Of a stretch of 64,000 nt of DNA, positions 49,319 through 56,956 are shown piece after piece. The number at the start of each line of letters is the position of its first letter. The first letter of the stretch is position 1. The translations under genes and the position numbers were made by a program. The stretch comes from DTYU01 sp040757355 (lineage in GTDB: Bacteria; Bacillota; Desulfotomaculia; Desulfotomaculales; Ammonificaceae), in the NCBI GenBank assembly GCA_040757355.1, contig JBFLWY010000002.1:1-64000 (forward strand). The letters run 5' to 3'. The notes beneath the pieces were generated by a model. That model did not search any database, was not told where the DNA came from, and was given only the letters and a program-made list of their open reading frames with translations.

Positions 49319-49582
49319 ATGGTGGAACGCGGCATTGTCCGGTTGAGCAGTAAAGGCCAGTTGACCCTACCGGCGGAGATCCGGCGGAAGCTGGGCCTCA
49401 AACAGGGTACTAAGCTTTTGGTCACACTGGAACGGAATGAGATAAGGATAAGGGAAGCAAGAGAAGACCGGTTACCTGTTTTCACGCCGGAAAGCGGCTT
49501 TTTCAATCTTGTAGGTTCATTTTCCGGTCCCGAGGACTTGGCTGAAAACCACGACCGGTACATAGCGGAGGATTCGCGGTGA
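49319..49582 (+). CDS. AbrB/MazE-type antitoxin
   Basis: 87 residues. VRLSSKGQLTLPAEIRRKLG then LKQGTKLLVTLE is the swapped-hairpin AbrB DNA-binding domain; the C-terminus (FFNLVGSFSGPEDLAENHDR) is the toxin-binding tail. ATG 49319 after TAAGGAGG. Coupled by 4 bp (GTGA) to a PIN gene. A near-identical copy at 57236 has lost its toxin. Confidence 0.92.
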   Translation: MVERGIVRLSSKGQLTLPAEIRRKLGLKQGTKLLVTLERNEIRIREAREDRLPVFTPESGFFNLVGSFSGPEDLAENHDRYIAEDSR

Positions 49583-49980
49583 AGCTGATTTTTGTGGATA
49601 CCTCCGGCATTGTGGCCGCAATGAATGCAAGAGACAGGAACCACGAAAAGGCGAAGGCGGTTTTCAAAAAACTGGCGGCGGAACGCTGTACACTGGTGGT
49701 TACAAATTACGTACGGGCGGAAACACATGCTCTTTTAGTCGGTCGAGCTGGTAGAGAACTCGCGCTTCGTTTCCTTGAAGATTCGTCCTGGGCCGTTGAA
49801 TGGGTTGAACCCGAGGACGAGAAAAGAGCGATGGAGATTCTGCGCCGCTTCAAGGACAAGGACTTCTCTTTAACCGATGCCACCAGTTTTGCTGTAATAG
49901 AACGGCTGGAAATCAAAGAAGCCGTTTCTTTTGACCGGCATTTCTCCCAGTACGGCTTGATGACGGTTCGCCCCGAATGA
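49579..49980 (+). CDS. VapC PIN-domain toxin
   Basis: 133 residues. MKLIFVDTSGIVAAMNARDR, TNYVRAETHALLVGRAG, DKDFSLTDATSFAVIERLEI and FDRHFSQYG: a full PIN domain. GTG 49579. The codons for its first six residues survive in the duplicate at 57496, where the remainder has been replaced. Confidence 0.92.
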   Translation: MKLIFVDTSGIVAAMNARDRNHEKAKAVFKKLAAERCTLVVTNYVRAETHALLVGRAGRELALRFLEDSSWAVEWVEPEDEKRAMEILRRFKDKDFSLTDATSFAVIERLEIKEAVSFDRHFSQYGLMTVRPE

Positions 49981-50008
49981 GAAGAAAATATCCGCATGTC
50001 ATGTCTGT

Positions 50009-50155
50009 CATGTCAGTTGTGACAGGGGACGGTTCTTCGACACGTTCTACGTTCAGCGTTCAACGTTCAACGTTAAGACTTGGGGGACAGGGCTCTGGGG
50101 TCCGTTCGGCGTTCAACGTTCGGCGGGCGACGTTCGGCGTTGCACGTTGGGGGAT
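50009..50155 (-). repeat. Composite repeat, reverse orientation
   Basis: GTGACAGGGGACGGTTC element, GTTC heptads (GTTCAACGTTCAACGTTAAG), degenerate core GGGCTCTGGGGTCC, further GTTCGGC/GTTCAAC heptads. Confidence 0.9.
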
Positions 50156-50292
50156 AAGGGCACGGGGAAGGAAAAGCGTTCGGCAGGAGTTTTTGGCGGG
50201 AGTCCGGGATGAGGAGGCGATGGAGCCTTGACCTTTATCCCCTTTACCGGGTAGAATGTAAAGCGAGACGGAAAATAAGGAGTGGCTGAAAG

Positions 50293-50556
50293 ATGAATGA
50301 GCAATATGTTGCTAAGATTTCGGGGAAAGGGCAGATCACCCTCCCTAAAGAACTAAGGGAAAAATACGGGTTCAAAGAAGGAGACTACCTGCTCCTTTTC
50401 CCTCAGGGTCAGGGTTTGCGTGTGGAAAAAGCAGCCCTCTCCCCTCTGGCCAGATTCCGGGAGATAGCCGCGAAAACTGAGGAGCGCTTTCGGGAAGAAA
50501 AGGTAGGACCCGGTGAAGTCGAGGAGGCTGTCCGTTGGGCGCGGCGGCAAAAATAG
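50293..50556 (+). CDS. AbrB/MazE-type antitoxin
   Basis: 87 residues: VAKISGKGQITLPKELREKY then GFKEGDYLLLFPQGQGLRVE is the AbrB-type DNA-binding domain. The C-terminal helix (FREEKVGPGEVEEAVRWARR) binds the partner. ATG 50293 behind TAAGGAG. Overlaps the PIN gene by 22 bp. Confidence 0.9.
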   Translation: MNEQYVAKISGKGQITLPKELREKYGFKEGDYLLLFPQGQGLRVEKAALSPLARFREIAAKTEERFREEKVGPGEVEEAVRWARRQK

Positions 50557-50957
50557 TCCTGGACACGAATGTTTTTATCTCTGCTCTCGGTTGGGCGGGT
50601 CCGGAACGCCGGGTTTACGAGCTATGCCTGCAGGGCGAAGTCCAGCTTTACCTCTGCCGTTCGATCCTCGAGGAGTTGCTCCGGGTTTTGGATTACCCAA
50701 AGTTTAAATTTCCGAAGGCGGATAAAATAGCCTTTATTCAAGACCTTTTGCGGATAGCTAACGTTGCGGAACCGGAGACCGTGCCTGATGTGGTTACGGC
50801 TGACCCGGCAGACAATCATTTGCTCGCCTGCGCGGCTGCTGCGGAAGCCGATTTTGTGCTTACCGGTGACAAGCACCTTCTTGCGCTCAATTCCTACGGC
50901 TCTACTGTTATATGCACAGCGGGAACTTTTTGGGAATCTTATTACCGACAGCAGTAG
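50535..50957 (+). CDS. PIN-domain toxin (COG1569-type)
   Basis: 140 residues. KIVLDTNVFISALGWAGPER, CRSILEELLRVLDYPKF, VTADPADNHLLACAAAAEAD and FVLTGDKHLLALNSY: the PIN subfamily often annotated as the putative TA toxin of the COG1569 group, which partners AbrB-type antitoxins. TTG 50535. All acidic positions are present. Confidence 0.9.
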   Translation: MGAAAKIVLDTNVFISALGWAGPERRVYELCLQGEVQLYLCRSILEELLRVLDYPKFKFPKADKIAFIQDLLRIANVAEPETVPDVVTADPADNHLLACAAAAEADFVLTGDKHLLALNSYGSTVICTAGTFWESYYRQQ

Positions 50958-50969
50958 ATGAAATTAAGG

Positions 50970-51040
50970 AGCGGTTTTAGCCTGGGAAGGCCGTTTCCAG
51001 GCGGAGGTGCTGCGCCGCAACGTTCAACGTTGGGTTTAAG
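50970..51040 (+). pseudogene. Glycosyltransferase 3' relic joined to heptads
   Basis: TTTTAGCCTGGGAAGGCCGT through GAGGTGCTGCGCCGCAACG matches the 44788-45105 fragment (FLAWEGRFxxEVLRRN) and passes at CGCAACG into GTTCAACG heptads. Confidence 0.82.
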
Positions 51041-51077
51041 GAATGGGTGTTGGAAGTCAAGAGCAGTTAAGGTATTT

Positions 51078-51560
51078 TTAGTGGACGGGCAAAAGGCGGA
51101 CCCTGAGCTTCTGTTCCGTTACGGAGATGATTGCTCCTTTTAACAGTTCTGCTTCCACAATCGGAAGAATGCGGAGGAGCAACGCTGCAACAGCGCGGGG
51201 TTCTGCTGTTCCCAAGCGAAGAGAAATAACGCTCGGCCCCGAAGCATTTGCAACAGCCAAAAGGGCGGAAAAGTCCAAGTCTTGGGTTATAATCACCATT
51301 TGTTGGGTTCGCGCGTATTCGAGAATTTGCTGATCAGAAGCATCGTAAGAGAGAACGTCGCTCACTCGCACGACCTGATAGCCTGCCTCGCGAAGTAAAG
51401 CACAGGTTACCGGCGAGATATGCACGTCTGCCAAGTACTTGAGTCCTTCAAGGCCTTTGGGCCTCCTGGGGAACCAGCCGAACCTGTTCTGCAGCAAGCC
51501 AGGCGGCGTAAGCGAGGCTTTGGCGGATGTCTTCTTCTTCCAGTTCCGGGTAAGCTTCAA
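51078..51560 (-). CDS. DUF5615 PIN-like toxin, start region frameshifted
   Basis: The conserved part reads LKYLADVHISPVTCALLREA, QQMVIITQDLDFSALLAVAN and a native C-terminal strand GAIISVTEQKLRVRLLPVH. Compared with the duplicate at 60562, one base is missing just after the expected TTG start (51451), which throws that start out of frame. The frame stays open back to 51560, inside the DUF433 gene. Either an alternative start (e.g. TTG at ~51434) is used or the toxin is not made properly. Confidence 0.72.
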   Translation of the reverse strand: MKLTRNWKKKTSAKASLTPPGLLQNRFGWFPRRPKGLEGLKYLADVHISPVTCALLREAGYQVVRVSDVLSYDASDQQILEYARTQQMVIITQDLDFSALLAVANASGPSVISLRLGTAEPRAVAALLLRILPIVEAELLKGAIISVTEQKLRVRLLPVH

Positions 51561-51687
51561 GGATGGCAGGAATATCCATACCAGAAGCCAAAAGCTTTAG
51601 GATAAACGCCACCGTGATCCGCATACCTCGAATGGTGGGTTGCCCCATACAAACCTCCGGGTCGCGGGTAATCCGGTCAAGCTTCAT
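51448..51687 (-). CDS. DUF433 antitoxin
   Basis: 79 residues: RITRDPEVCMGQPTIRGMRI, TVAFILKLLASGMDIPAIL, DIRQSLAYAAWLAAEQVR. DUF433 domain, reverse strand, ATG 51687 with GGAGG upstream. Its duplicate at 60945-61184 differs at only a few residues. Neutralising partner of the DUF5615 protein. Confidence 0.88.
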   Translation of the reverse strand: MKLDRITRDPEVCMGQPTIRGMRITVAFILKLLASGMDIPAILEAYPELEEEDIRQSLAYAAWLAAEQVRLVPQEAQRP

Positions 51688-51720
51688 ACCGAGTAACCTC
51701 CGATACGTTTCATTTTTTTA

Positions 51721-51930
51721 ATGTGACAGTGTGACAGGGGACGGTTCCTTGACACGTTCTACGTTCAACGTTCAACGTTAAAGCTTAAGGTGATGGACCT
51801 TTGGGGTCCGTTCGAGGTTTGATAGTTCGAAGTTAGATAGTTCGAAGTTCGAAGTTAGACTTATGCTGATGGACCTCTGGGGTCCGTTCAACGTTCTACG
51901 TTCGGCGTTCGACGCTCTACGTTAGTGGCG
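51721..51930 (-). repeat. Two composite repeats, reverse orientation
   Basis: GTGACAGGGGACGGTTC element, GTTC heptads, core ATGGACCTTTGGGGTCC, GTTCGAAG heptads, linker AGACTTATGCTGATGG, a second core GGACCTCTGGGGTCC, further heptads. 51721-51883 recurs almost unchanged at 57513-57676. Confidence 0.92.
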
Positions 51931-52028
51931 GGAGCTTTTCTGGGATACCGGTCAATTTCCTTTAAGCATTCTCTCGTATTCGTCATGCGTTCCAATCCAC
52001 ACCCAGATAAAATCTTCGCCGTCCTCTA

Positions 52029-52512
52029 CCGCAAGGGATGTGACAGGGGACGGTTCCTTGACACGTTCTACGTTCGGCGTTCGACGTTACAGCTTAGGGG
52101 ATGGACCTTTGGGGTCCGTTCGAAGTTGGATAGTTCGAAGTTAGTTTCGAAGTTTGACAGTTCGAAGTTCGAAGTTGGTTAGTTCGAAGTTCGAAGTTTA
52201 GACCCAAGATGATAGCCCAGCACTCAGCGTAGCTTTTGAGCTTCGAAGGAGAGACCTTCATTAGCCTACACTCAATGGGACTTTTTGAACTTCAGAGGAA
52301 AGACCCTCATCAGCCTAACGAAGTGATAGCTTCCAAACTTCAATGATTGCATTGAGTGCTGGGTCAAACCTCAAGGACTGTACTGAGTGCTGGGTGGGGT
52401 CCGTTCGGCGTTGGGGCTTAAAATGACGAGCTTTAGGGTCGGTGCAACGTTCAACGTTCAACGTTGGGCTTAGGGGGATGGACCTTTTGGGTCCGTTCGG
52501 CGTTTAAAGTAA
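52029..52512 (-). repeat. Large composite repeat block, reverse orientation
   Basis: GGGGACGG element (52031), heptads, core (~52102), GTTCGAAG heptads, the CAGCACTCA element with two nested right arms (52216-52226, 52353-52363, 52384-52394), half core, a spacer ending GTTCAACGTTCAACG, and a last core ATGGACCTTTTGGGTCC at 52480. Confidence 0.92.
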
Positions 52513-52592
52513 ATAAATGGATGCGTTTGTGGTTTGTATGGTATACTGTCCGTAAAGAGGGCTTACGGTTGACCGGTAGTGATTGATTTTAG
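52495..52592 (+). promoter_or_regulatory. Promoter segment shared by two different TA modules
   Basis: This ~98-bp segment recurs at 54615-54712 with about two mismatches. It carries the extended -10 box TGGTATACT (TATACT 52542-52547) but no clear -35. Here it drives a DUF433/DUF5615 pair; the other copy drives hicBA. Confidence 0.7.
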
Positions 52593-52612
52593 GTTACGAG
52601 GAGGAATCGAAA

Positions 52613-52840
52613 ATGCGAGAAATCCTGCCCGGGATAATCATAGATCCGGAAATCAGGGGCGGCAAGCCGGTTATAAAAGGAACACGGGTTCCCGCAGATA
52701 TTATTCTGGGCAAACTGGCAGGCGGCGCTACATATGAAGAGGTAATGCAGGAATACGACTTGACGCGGGAGCAGATTTTCGCCGCCCTGCGATATGCAGC
52801 CGCAGTTTTAGGTGAGGAACGGGTCAAGGCCATCTTATGA
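52613..52840 (+). CDS. DUF433 antitoxin
   Basis: 75 residues: GIIIDPEIRGGKPVIKGTRV, PADIILGKLAGGATYEEVM, QIFAALRYAAAVLGEERVK. ATG 52613 behind GAGGAGGAA. Overlaps the toxin gene by 4 bp (ATGA). Typical helix-turn-helix DUF433 antitoxin. Confidence 0.9.
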   Translation: MREILPGIIIDPEIRGGKPVIKGTRVPADIILGKLAGGATYEEVMQEYDLTREQIFAALRYAAAVLGEERVKAIL

Positions 52841-53205
52841 GTTTGCGGTTTCTTGTTGACGAAGACTTGCCGCGTTCCACGGCCAAGGCACTCTCTGAAG
52901 CCGGATACGAGGCTTTAGACGTGCGGGATATCGGCCTGCGCGGCGCTAAAGATCGCGAGATTCTGGCTTATGCGTACCAGAATAAAATGACCGTTGTTAC
53001 AGCGGATGTAGGCTTCGCAAGCTTAGCATATCTAAGTCCTGCTGAACATTCCGGACTTATTCTTCTGCGGCTGCCTTCAGAACTTCCCGTAAAAACCGTC
53101 AATGAAATTCTCCTCAGAGCTTTGTGTAACCTTTCCCCTGAAGAAATCACCAGCAGTATTGTCGTGGTAGATCAGGACAAAGTGCGGATCCGGCCTAAAA
53201 AATAA
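52837..53205 (+). CDS. DUF5615 PIN-like toxin
   Basis: 122 residues: LRFLVDEDLPRSTAKALSEA with the first acidic residues, then NKMTVVTADVGFASLAYLSP and a C-terminal SSIVVVDQDKVRIRPKK strand. TADxGF replaces the usual TNDKDFG, as in one DUF5615 branch. ATG 52837, intact. Confidence 0.88.
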   Translation: MSLRFLVDEDLPRSTAKALSEAGYEALDVRDIGLRGAKDREILAYAYQNKMTVVTADVGFASLAYLSPAEHSGLILLRLPSELPVKTVNEILLRALCNLSPEEITSSIVVVDQDKVRIRPKK

Positions 53206-53280
53206 TGCATAAGAGTATCGAAGGGGCAGTTCTTTTGATAATGCTGGAGAGAGTCTATGTGTAATTTTCGGTCGGAGAAA

Positions 53281-53336
53281 ACGCAGTTCCTGGCCTGGGA
53301 AGGCCGCTTCCGCCCGGAGGTGCTGCGCCGCAACGT
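53281..53336 (+). pseudogene. Glycosyltransferase 3' relic joined to heptads
   Basis: CAGTTCCTGGCCTGGGAAGG through GTGCTGCGCCGCAACG (QFLAWEGRFRPEVLRRN) again runs into GTTCGACG heptads at CGCAACG, the same junction as at 51015 and 63413. Confidence 0.82.
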
Positions 53337-53570
53337 TCGACGTTCAACGTTGGGCTTAGGGGATGGACCTCTGGGGTCCGTTCGAAGTTCGATAGTTCGA
53401 AGTTCGACGTTTAGACCCAAGATGATAGGGCTTTGAGGTCCGTTTTGCGTTCCACGTTCTACGTTCAACGTTTAGACTTAGGGAGATAGGGCTTTAGGGT
53501 CCGTTCGGCGTTCAACGTTGGGTTTAGAGGATAGGGCTTGGGGGTCCGGGCAACGTTCGGCGTTGTTCTA
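53333..53570 (-). repeat. Four reverse-orientation cores with heptads
   Basis: Cores GGACCTCTGGGGTCC (53366), GGGCTTTGAGGTCC, GGGCTTTAGGGTCC and GGGCTTGGGGGTCC, separated by heptads and variants of the linker TTAGACCCAAGATGATA. The latter three have a decayed left stem (GGGCT). Confidence 0.88.
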
Positions 53571-53786
53571 TATACCTGTGACCGGGCAAAACGCAGGATT
53601 AATTATCTTGGGTTATCTGGTCCATTTGGTCGTCGTTCGGTTGATGCGCAGGCGTACGCAGATGCTCTACGTTATCCAGGATTATGAAAGAGACCTCTAT
53701 TTTTTCGTTAATCCAGTAGATATCTACCTCAGGTTAGAATATAATAAAATTAGAAAGTTAAACTTTATTAGATGGGGATGATAAAG

Positions 53787-54065
53787 ATGTTGGTGGAATT
53801 AAAACAAAAATCGCAAGTGACTATTCCTATTGAATTGGTGAAAAAACTTAAGCTTAAGCCCGGCGATAAATTGGAAGTCGAAGAAAAGGACGGTTGCCTG
53901 ATTATTACCCCCGTTGAGGTTATTCCGCGGGCTCAAATGTGGTTTTATTCTAAGGAATGGCAGGCGGATGAGCAGAAGGTGGAGCAACAAATACGGGAAG
54001 GCCGGGTGAAAACGGCAAAAAGCAAAGAGGAATTGTTCAAAGGCCTGGGGCTGGATGAAATATGA
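53787..54065 (+). CDS. AbrB/MazE-type antitoxin
   Basis: 92 residues: VELKQKSQVTIPIELVKKLK then LKPGDKLEVEEKDGCLIITP is the AbrB fold. The C-terminus (KVEQQIREGRVKTAKSKEEL) binds the toxin. ATG 53787 is preferred (GGGGATGA upstream) over ATG 53772/53778. TATAAT at 53740-53745 may be the -10. Coupled by 4 bp to a RelE-type gene. Confidence 0.87.
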   Translation: MLVELKQKSQVTIPIELVKKLKLKPGDKLEVEEKDGCLIITPVEVIPRAQMWFYSKEWQADEQKVEQQIREGRVKTAKSKEELFKGLGLDEI

Positions 54066-54322
54066 ACATTTACTATTCCGAGCTTTTTGCTGACAAAGTC
54101 AAGCAGCTTTCAATAGAAGTGAAGCGCGCCTTGAAAAAGAAGCTGGAGCTAATGATGGAAAACCCCAGGCATCCTTCCCTCCGCACTAAGAAGATTCAGG
54201 GGCAGGACGACATTTTTGAGGCAAGCGTCACCATGGATATTCGGATAACATGGCAATACACCGAGGACGGTATTTTGCTGCGAAATATCGGAGAGCACGA
54301 CAAGACTCTCAGGAATCCGTAA
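54062..54322 (+). CDS. RelE/YafQ-family mRNA interferase
   Basis: 86 residues: YYSELFADKVKQLSIEVKRA, PRHPSLRTKKIQGQDDIFEA, SVTMDIRITWQY and LLRNIGEHDKTLRNP. The HPSLxxKKxxG...IFEASVxxDxRxxW pattern is that of the RelE/YafQ relatives partnered with AbrB-type antitoxins; terminal His-Asp fits the catalytic end. Intact. Confidence 0.88.
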   Translation: MNIYYSELFADKVKQLSIEVKRALKKKLELMMENPRHPSLRTKKIQGQDDIFEASVTMDIRITWQYTEDGILLRNIGEHDKTLRNP

Positions 54323-54363
54323 GAACCATTTCTGAATCCAGGACTAGTAAAATAAGGAATCGA

Positions 54364-54625
54364 TCCTGTGACAGTGTGACAGCAGGGTGTGACAGGGGAC
54401 GGTTCCTTGACACGTTCTACGTTCTACGTTCAACGTTCGGCGTTAAGGCTTAGGGGATGGACCTTTGGGGTCCGTTCAACGTTCGACGTTCGGCGTTAAG
54501 GCTCAGGGGGATGGACCTGTCTGCGCCTGCCTGCCGCGACTGCCTGTCTGCGTGCGAACACGCACAGGCAGGCGGCGCAGGCAGGTGCGACGCACAGGCA
54601 GGCCTCTGGGGTCCGTTCGGCGTTT
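54364..54625 (-). repeat. Composite repeat with long nested hairpin, reverse orientation
   Basis: GGGGACGG elements (54366-54415), GTTC heptads, core ATGGACCTTTGGGGTCC, a second core whose loop holds the ~90-bp nested palindrome (GGACC 54513-54517, GGTCC 54610-54614), reverse complement of the 12888 and 21473 copies. Confidence 0.92.
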
Positions 54626-54712
54626 AAAGTAAATAAATGGATGCGTTTGTGGTTTGTATGGTATACTGTCCGTAAAGAGGGTTTACGGTTGACCGGTAGT
54701 GATTGGTTTTAG
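54615..54712 (+). promoter_or_regulatory. Second copy of the shared TA promoter segment
   Basis: Near-identical to 52495-52592, with TGGTATACT (TATACT 54662-54667). It ends within TTTTAGGTT, after which the sequences diverge into hicB here and DUF433 there. Confidence 0.7.
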
Positions 54713-54764
54713 GTTTAAATGGAAGAGATGCACAGAGAAGGACAAAGCTTACCAAAGGGGTGAA

Positions 54765-54974
54765 ATGATGCGGCAGGTAATTCTACGTCCCGGTGAAGAT
54801 GGGTACTGGGTCGCTGAGTGTCCGAGCCTTCCCGGTTGCATAAGTCAAGGAAAGAGTAAAGAGGAAGCCGTCACCAATATCAAAGAAGCGATTCGGGGCT
54901 ACATTGCTGCATTACAGGAAGACGGCCTCCCAGTTCCCGAAGAGCGTTTTGAGACTATAGTGGTAGCTGTATGA
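54765..54974 (+). CDS. HicB antitoxin
   Basis: 69 residues: MRQVILRPGEDGYWVAECPS, LPGCISQGKSKEEAVTNIKE, the compact HicB domain (UPF0150-like) without a DNA-binding tail. ATG 54765 (or 54768) behind AAAGGGGTGAA. Coupled by 4 bp to hicA. A copy at 62300 differs by one residue (S to N at GKS/GKN). Confidence 0.92.
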   Translation: MMRQVILRPGEDGYWVAECPSLPGCISQGKSKEEAVTNIKEAIRGYIAALQEDGLPVPEERFETIVVAV

Positions 54975-55192
54975 CCAGATTGCCGCAGATTTCCGGCCGT
55001 GACTGCGCCAGAGCCTTAATGAAGGCTGGCTTCTACTTAAAGCGGCAGGAAGGAAGTCATATGATTCTGCGCCGAGACGAGCCTTTTACGCAAGCCGTCG
55101 TGCCTGATCACAAAGAACTCGACAAGGGCACGTTGCGTGCTATTATCCGGGACACTGGTCTCAGTATAAGTGAGTTCGTGGAGTTGTTATAA
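54971..55192 (+). CDS. HicA mRNA interferase
   Basis: 73 residues: SGRDCARALMKAGFYLKRQE, GSHMILRRDEPFTQAVVPDH and KELDKGTLRAIIRDTGLSIS. Complete dsRBD-like HicA with the GSH catalytic His. ATG 54971. The duplicate at 62503 is cut after FTQVVVPG. Confidence 0.92.
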   Translation: MTRLPQISGRDCARALMKAGFYLKRQEGSHMILRRDEPFTQAVVPDHKELDKGTLRAIIRDTGLSISEFVELL

Positions 55193-55229
55193 TCCAGTCA
55201 CTGGGCCTGGCGGAGAGAATGATTTATGA

Positions 55230-55340
55230 ATGAGGGCCGGTTTGTTCCCCTCCGGCATGACACGGCATGACAGCATGACAGGGGACGGTTCTTCGACGTT
55301 CAACGTTCGACGTTCGACGTTCGACGTTCTACGTTCGGCG
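55230..55340 (-). repeat. Epimerase echo, GGGGACGG element and heptads
   Basis: GGCCGGTTTGTTCCCCTC (55237-55254) echoes the end of the 48005 epimerase fragment; then repeated GCATGACA, a GGGGACGG element and six GTTCGACG-type heptads. Confidence 0.75.
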
Positions 55341-55358
55341 TTGGACAGAAGTGGGTTG

Positions 55359-55387
55359 TTGCTCCGCTGCTTGGGCTTTGTTATACT
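55359..55387 (+). promoter_or_regulatory. Promoter of the HicB-like gene
   Basis: TTGCTC (55359-55364) and TATACT (55382-55387) with 17-bp spacing. Conserved in the duplicate at 62791-62819. Confidence 0.65.
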
Positions 55388-55456
55388 GGAAGCGTAAATA
55401 GAGAGAAACCGGTAGAAGCAGCGCAGTCACAAGGAGATATCATCAGGAGGATGAAT

Positions 55457-55681
55457 ATGCGTCAGTTTAAGGTTATCGTTGAGAAACATCCGGATGGGTA
55501 TGTGGCTTATCCTTTAGGTCTGAAAGGCATCGTGGTCGGTCAGGGAGACACCTGCGAAGATGCGCTGGCCGACGTTAAATCTGCCATCCGGTTTCACATT
55601 GAAACCTTCGGAAACGAAGTATTGGAAACCGATTCGCCCGTTCTTGAGGTCTTTATAACCGAAGCAGGGGTAGCAGTCTAA
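55457..55681 (+). CDS. HicB-like antitoxin
   Basis: 74 residues: FKVIVEKHPDGYVAYPLGLK, GIVVGQGDTCEDALADVKSA, IRFHIETFGNEVLE, a HicB/UPF0150 domain. ATG 55457 is chosen because AGGAGG abuts the earlier ATG 55451, and in the duplicate that codon is ATA. The hicA gene downstream is internally deleted, so this is a toxin-free antitoxin. Confidence 0.9.
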   Translation: MRQFKVIVEKHPDGYVAYPLGLKGIVVGQGDTCEDALADVKSAIRFHIETFGNEVLETDSPVLEVFITEAGVAV

Positions 55682-55826
55682 TGCCCAAATTCCCTGTTGA
55701 TGTGCCTAAACAAAAGGTAATCAAGACGTTTGAAATTTTGGGTTTCGAATAAGAGCTTCTACCCGCAGAACCATTTACACCCAGGCTGGCATTGGTAGAG
55801 ACGAATTTTTAAAGGCATACAACCAA
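55681..55826 (+). pseudogene. hicA with internal deletion
   Basis: ATG 55681 encodes MPKFPVDVPKQKVIKTFEIL-GFE then a stop. Thirty bases on, a second frame encodes RTIYTQAGIGRDEFLKAYNQ-T-stop, the normal HicA C-terminus. The GSH catalytic segment between them is gone. The same lesion occurs in the 63113 copy, so it predates the duplication. Confidence 0.85.
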
Positions 55827-55865
55827 ACATAGTTACCAAGCACAGTTGCAAGAAGCAGCAGCAAC

Positions 55866-56078
55866 TGGGAGGCGGCCGCCGGGATTTTCTTTCCCGAACA
55901 AAGCGTGACAGCGATGAAAGCAGCAGTGCGGCAGTTTTTAGCCTGGGAGGGCCGTTTCCGCCCGGAGGCGCTGCGCCGCAACGCGGAGCGCTTCAGCCGG
56001 GAGCGGTTCAAGCAGCGCGTGGGGGATTTCGTCCGGGAGAAGTGGGAGGAGTTCTGCCAAGAAAAGGGAAGAGGTTAA
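55866..56078 (+). pseudogene. C-terminal fragment of a GT4 glycosyltransferase
   Basis: From GCCGCC at 55875 the frame reads AAGIFFPEQSVTAMKAAVRQ, FLAWEGRFRPEALRRNAERF, SRERFKQRVGDFVREKWEEF to a stop at 56076. It is the longest relic of this gene tail in the TA block and, unlike the others, continues to the natural end. Confidence 0.88.
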
Positions 56079-56168
56079 GGTGCTTATCTGGGCGCGCGCC
56101 TCTGCGCATCAGCTTCCGCAGGATCAACGGCTTTGCGGAGGGCCTGGAAATCTTTCTCTTTTGCCTCA

Positions 56169-56197
56169 TTGAAATGTGGCTTCATTTGTGCTATAAT
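56169..56197 (+). promoter_or_regulatory. Near-consensus sigma-A promoter
   Basis: TTGAAA (56169-56174) and TATAAT (56192-56197) separated by 17 bp, 22 bp before the start codon region of the antitoxin below. The best promoter match in the window. Confidence 0.82.
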
Positions 56198-56218
56198 GCG
56201 GCCACCGGAGGTGACTTT

Positions 56219-56485
56219 ATGCAGGCGGGTATCAGGGAGGTCAAAAACCGTTTCAGCGAGTACCTTAGGCGCGTCAAGCAGGGAGAAATACTCCTCATCA
56301 CGGAACGCAACGTGCCCGTTGCCAAGCTGATCCCAGTCCAAACGGACGAGCAGCTCCCCGTTTTGACCCTGGTGGAACAGGGAACGGCTTCCTGGCGCGG
56401 GGGGAAGCCGCAAGGGGTAGCCGCGCCGCCAGCAGTCCGTGGCGCTACCTCAATCGGATCATTGGTTGCGGAGGACCGCCGGTGA
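56219..56485 (+). CDS. Phd/YefM-type antitoxin
   Basis: 88 residues: MQAGIREVKNRFSEYLRRVK, QGEILLITERNVPVAKLIPV is the Phd/YefM DNA-binding fold; the C-terminus is Gly/Ala/Pro-rich and disordered, as in toxin-binding tails. ATG 56219 follows CGGAGGTGAC and lies just after the promoter at 56169-56197; longer in-frame extensions to 56042 would read through that promoter. Overlaps the PIN gene by 4 bp. Confidence 0.9.
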   Translation: MQAGIREVKNRFSEYLRRVKQGEILLITERNVPVAKLIPVQTDEQLPVLTLVEQGTASWRGGKPQGVAAPPAVRGATSIGSLVAEDRR

Positions 56486-56937
56486 TCTGCTACCTGGACA
56501 CCAGCGCCCTAGTGAAGCTCTACGTCCGGGAACCGGGCTCAGAGATGGTGCGTAGGTTGGTGGACGAAGCTTCTGTGGTGGCCACCAGTAAAGTCGCCTA
56601 TCCAGAGGCACGTGCCGCTCTAGCCCGTGGTTTCCGGGACGGGTTACTGGAGGAAAAGGACTACCGCCAGGTTGTGGTGGCCCTGCAAAACGATTGGCCG
56701 AGGTACCTTGCCTTAGAAGTGTCGGATTCCCTCGCCTGGCTTGCCGGGGAGTTGGCCGAAAAACACCGCCTCAGGGGTTTTGACGCCATTCACCTTGCCG
56801 CGGCGCTAACCTTGAAAACGCAGGTGAAGGGCCGGGTAGTGGCAGCTTGCTTCGACGACCGGCTGTGGGAAGCCCTATGTGCCGTAGATCTCGAAGTGGT
56901 GCCGGAAGTGAAACCTTCCCTGCTCCTGAGCGGGTGA
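56482..56937 (+). CDS. VapC-type PIN toxin
   Basis: 151 residues: MICYLDTSALVKLYVREPGS, SKVAYPEARAALARGFRDG, KHRLRGFDAIHLAAALTLKT and AACFDDRLWEALCAVDLEVV, a complete PIN domain of the group usually paired with Phd/YefM antitoxins. GTG 56482. Confidence 0.92.
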   Translation: MICYLDTSALVKLYVREPGSEMVRRLVDEASVVATSKVAYPEARAALARGFRDGLLEEKDYRQVVVALQNDWPRYLALEVSDSLAWLAGELAEKHRLRGFDAIHLAAALTLKTQVKGRVVAACFDDRLWEALCAVDLEVVPEVKPSLLLSG

Positions 56938-56956
56938 ACTACGGTTCCGGAGGTTA

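Noticed and set aside
53518..53781. 87-codon forward frame before the AbrB/RelE pair
   Set aside because: Begins in repeat sequence and has no SD or recognisable motif; it may include a coding relic, but I cannot support it.
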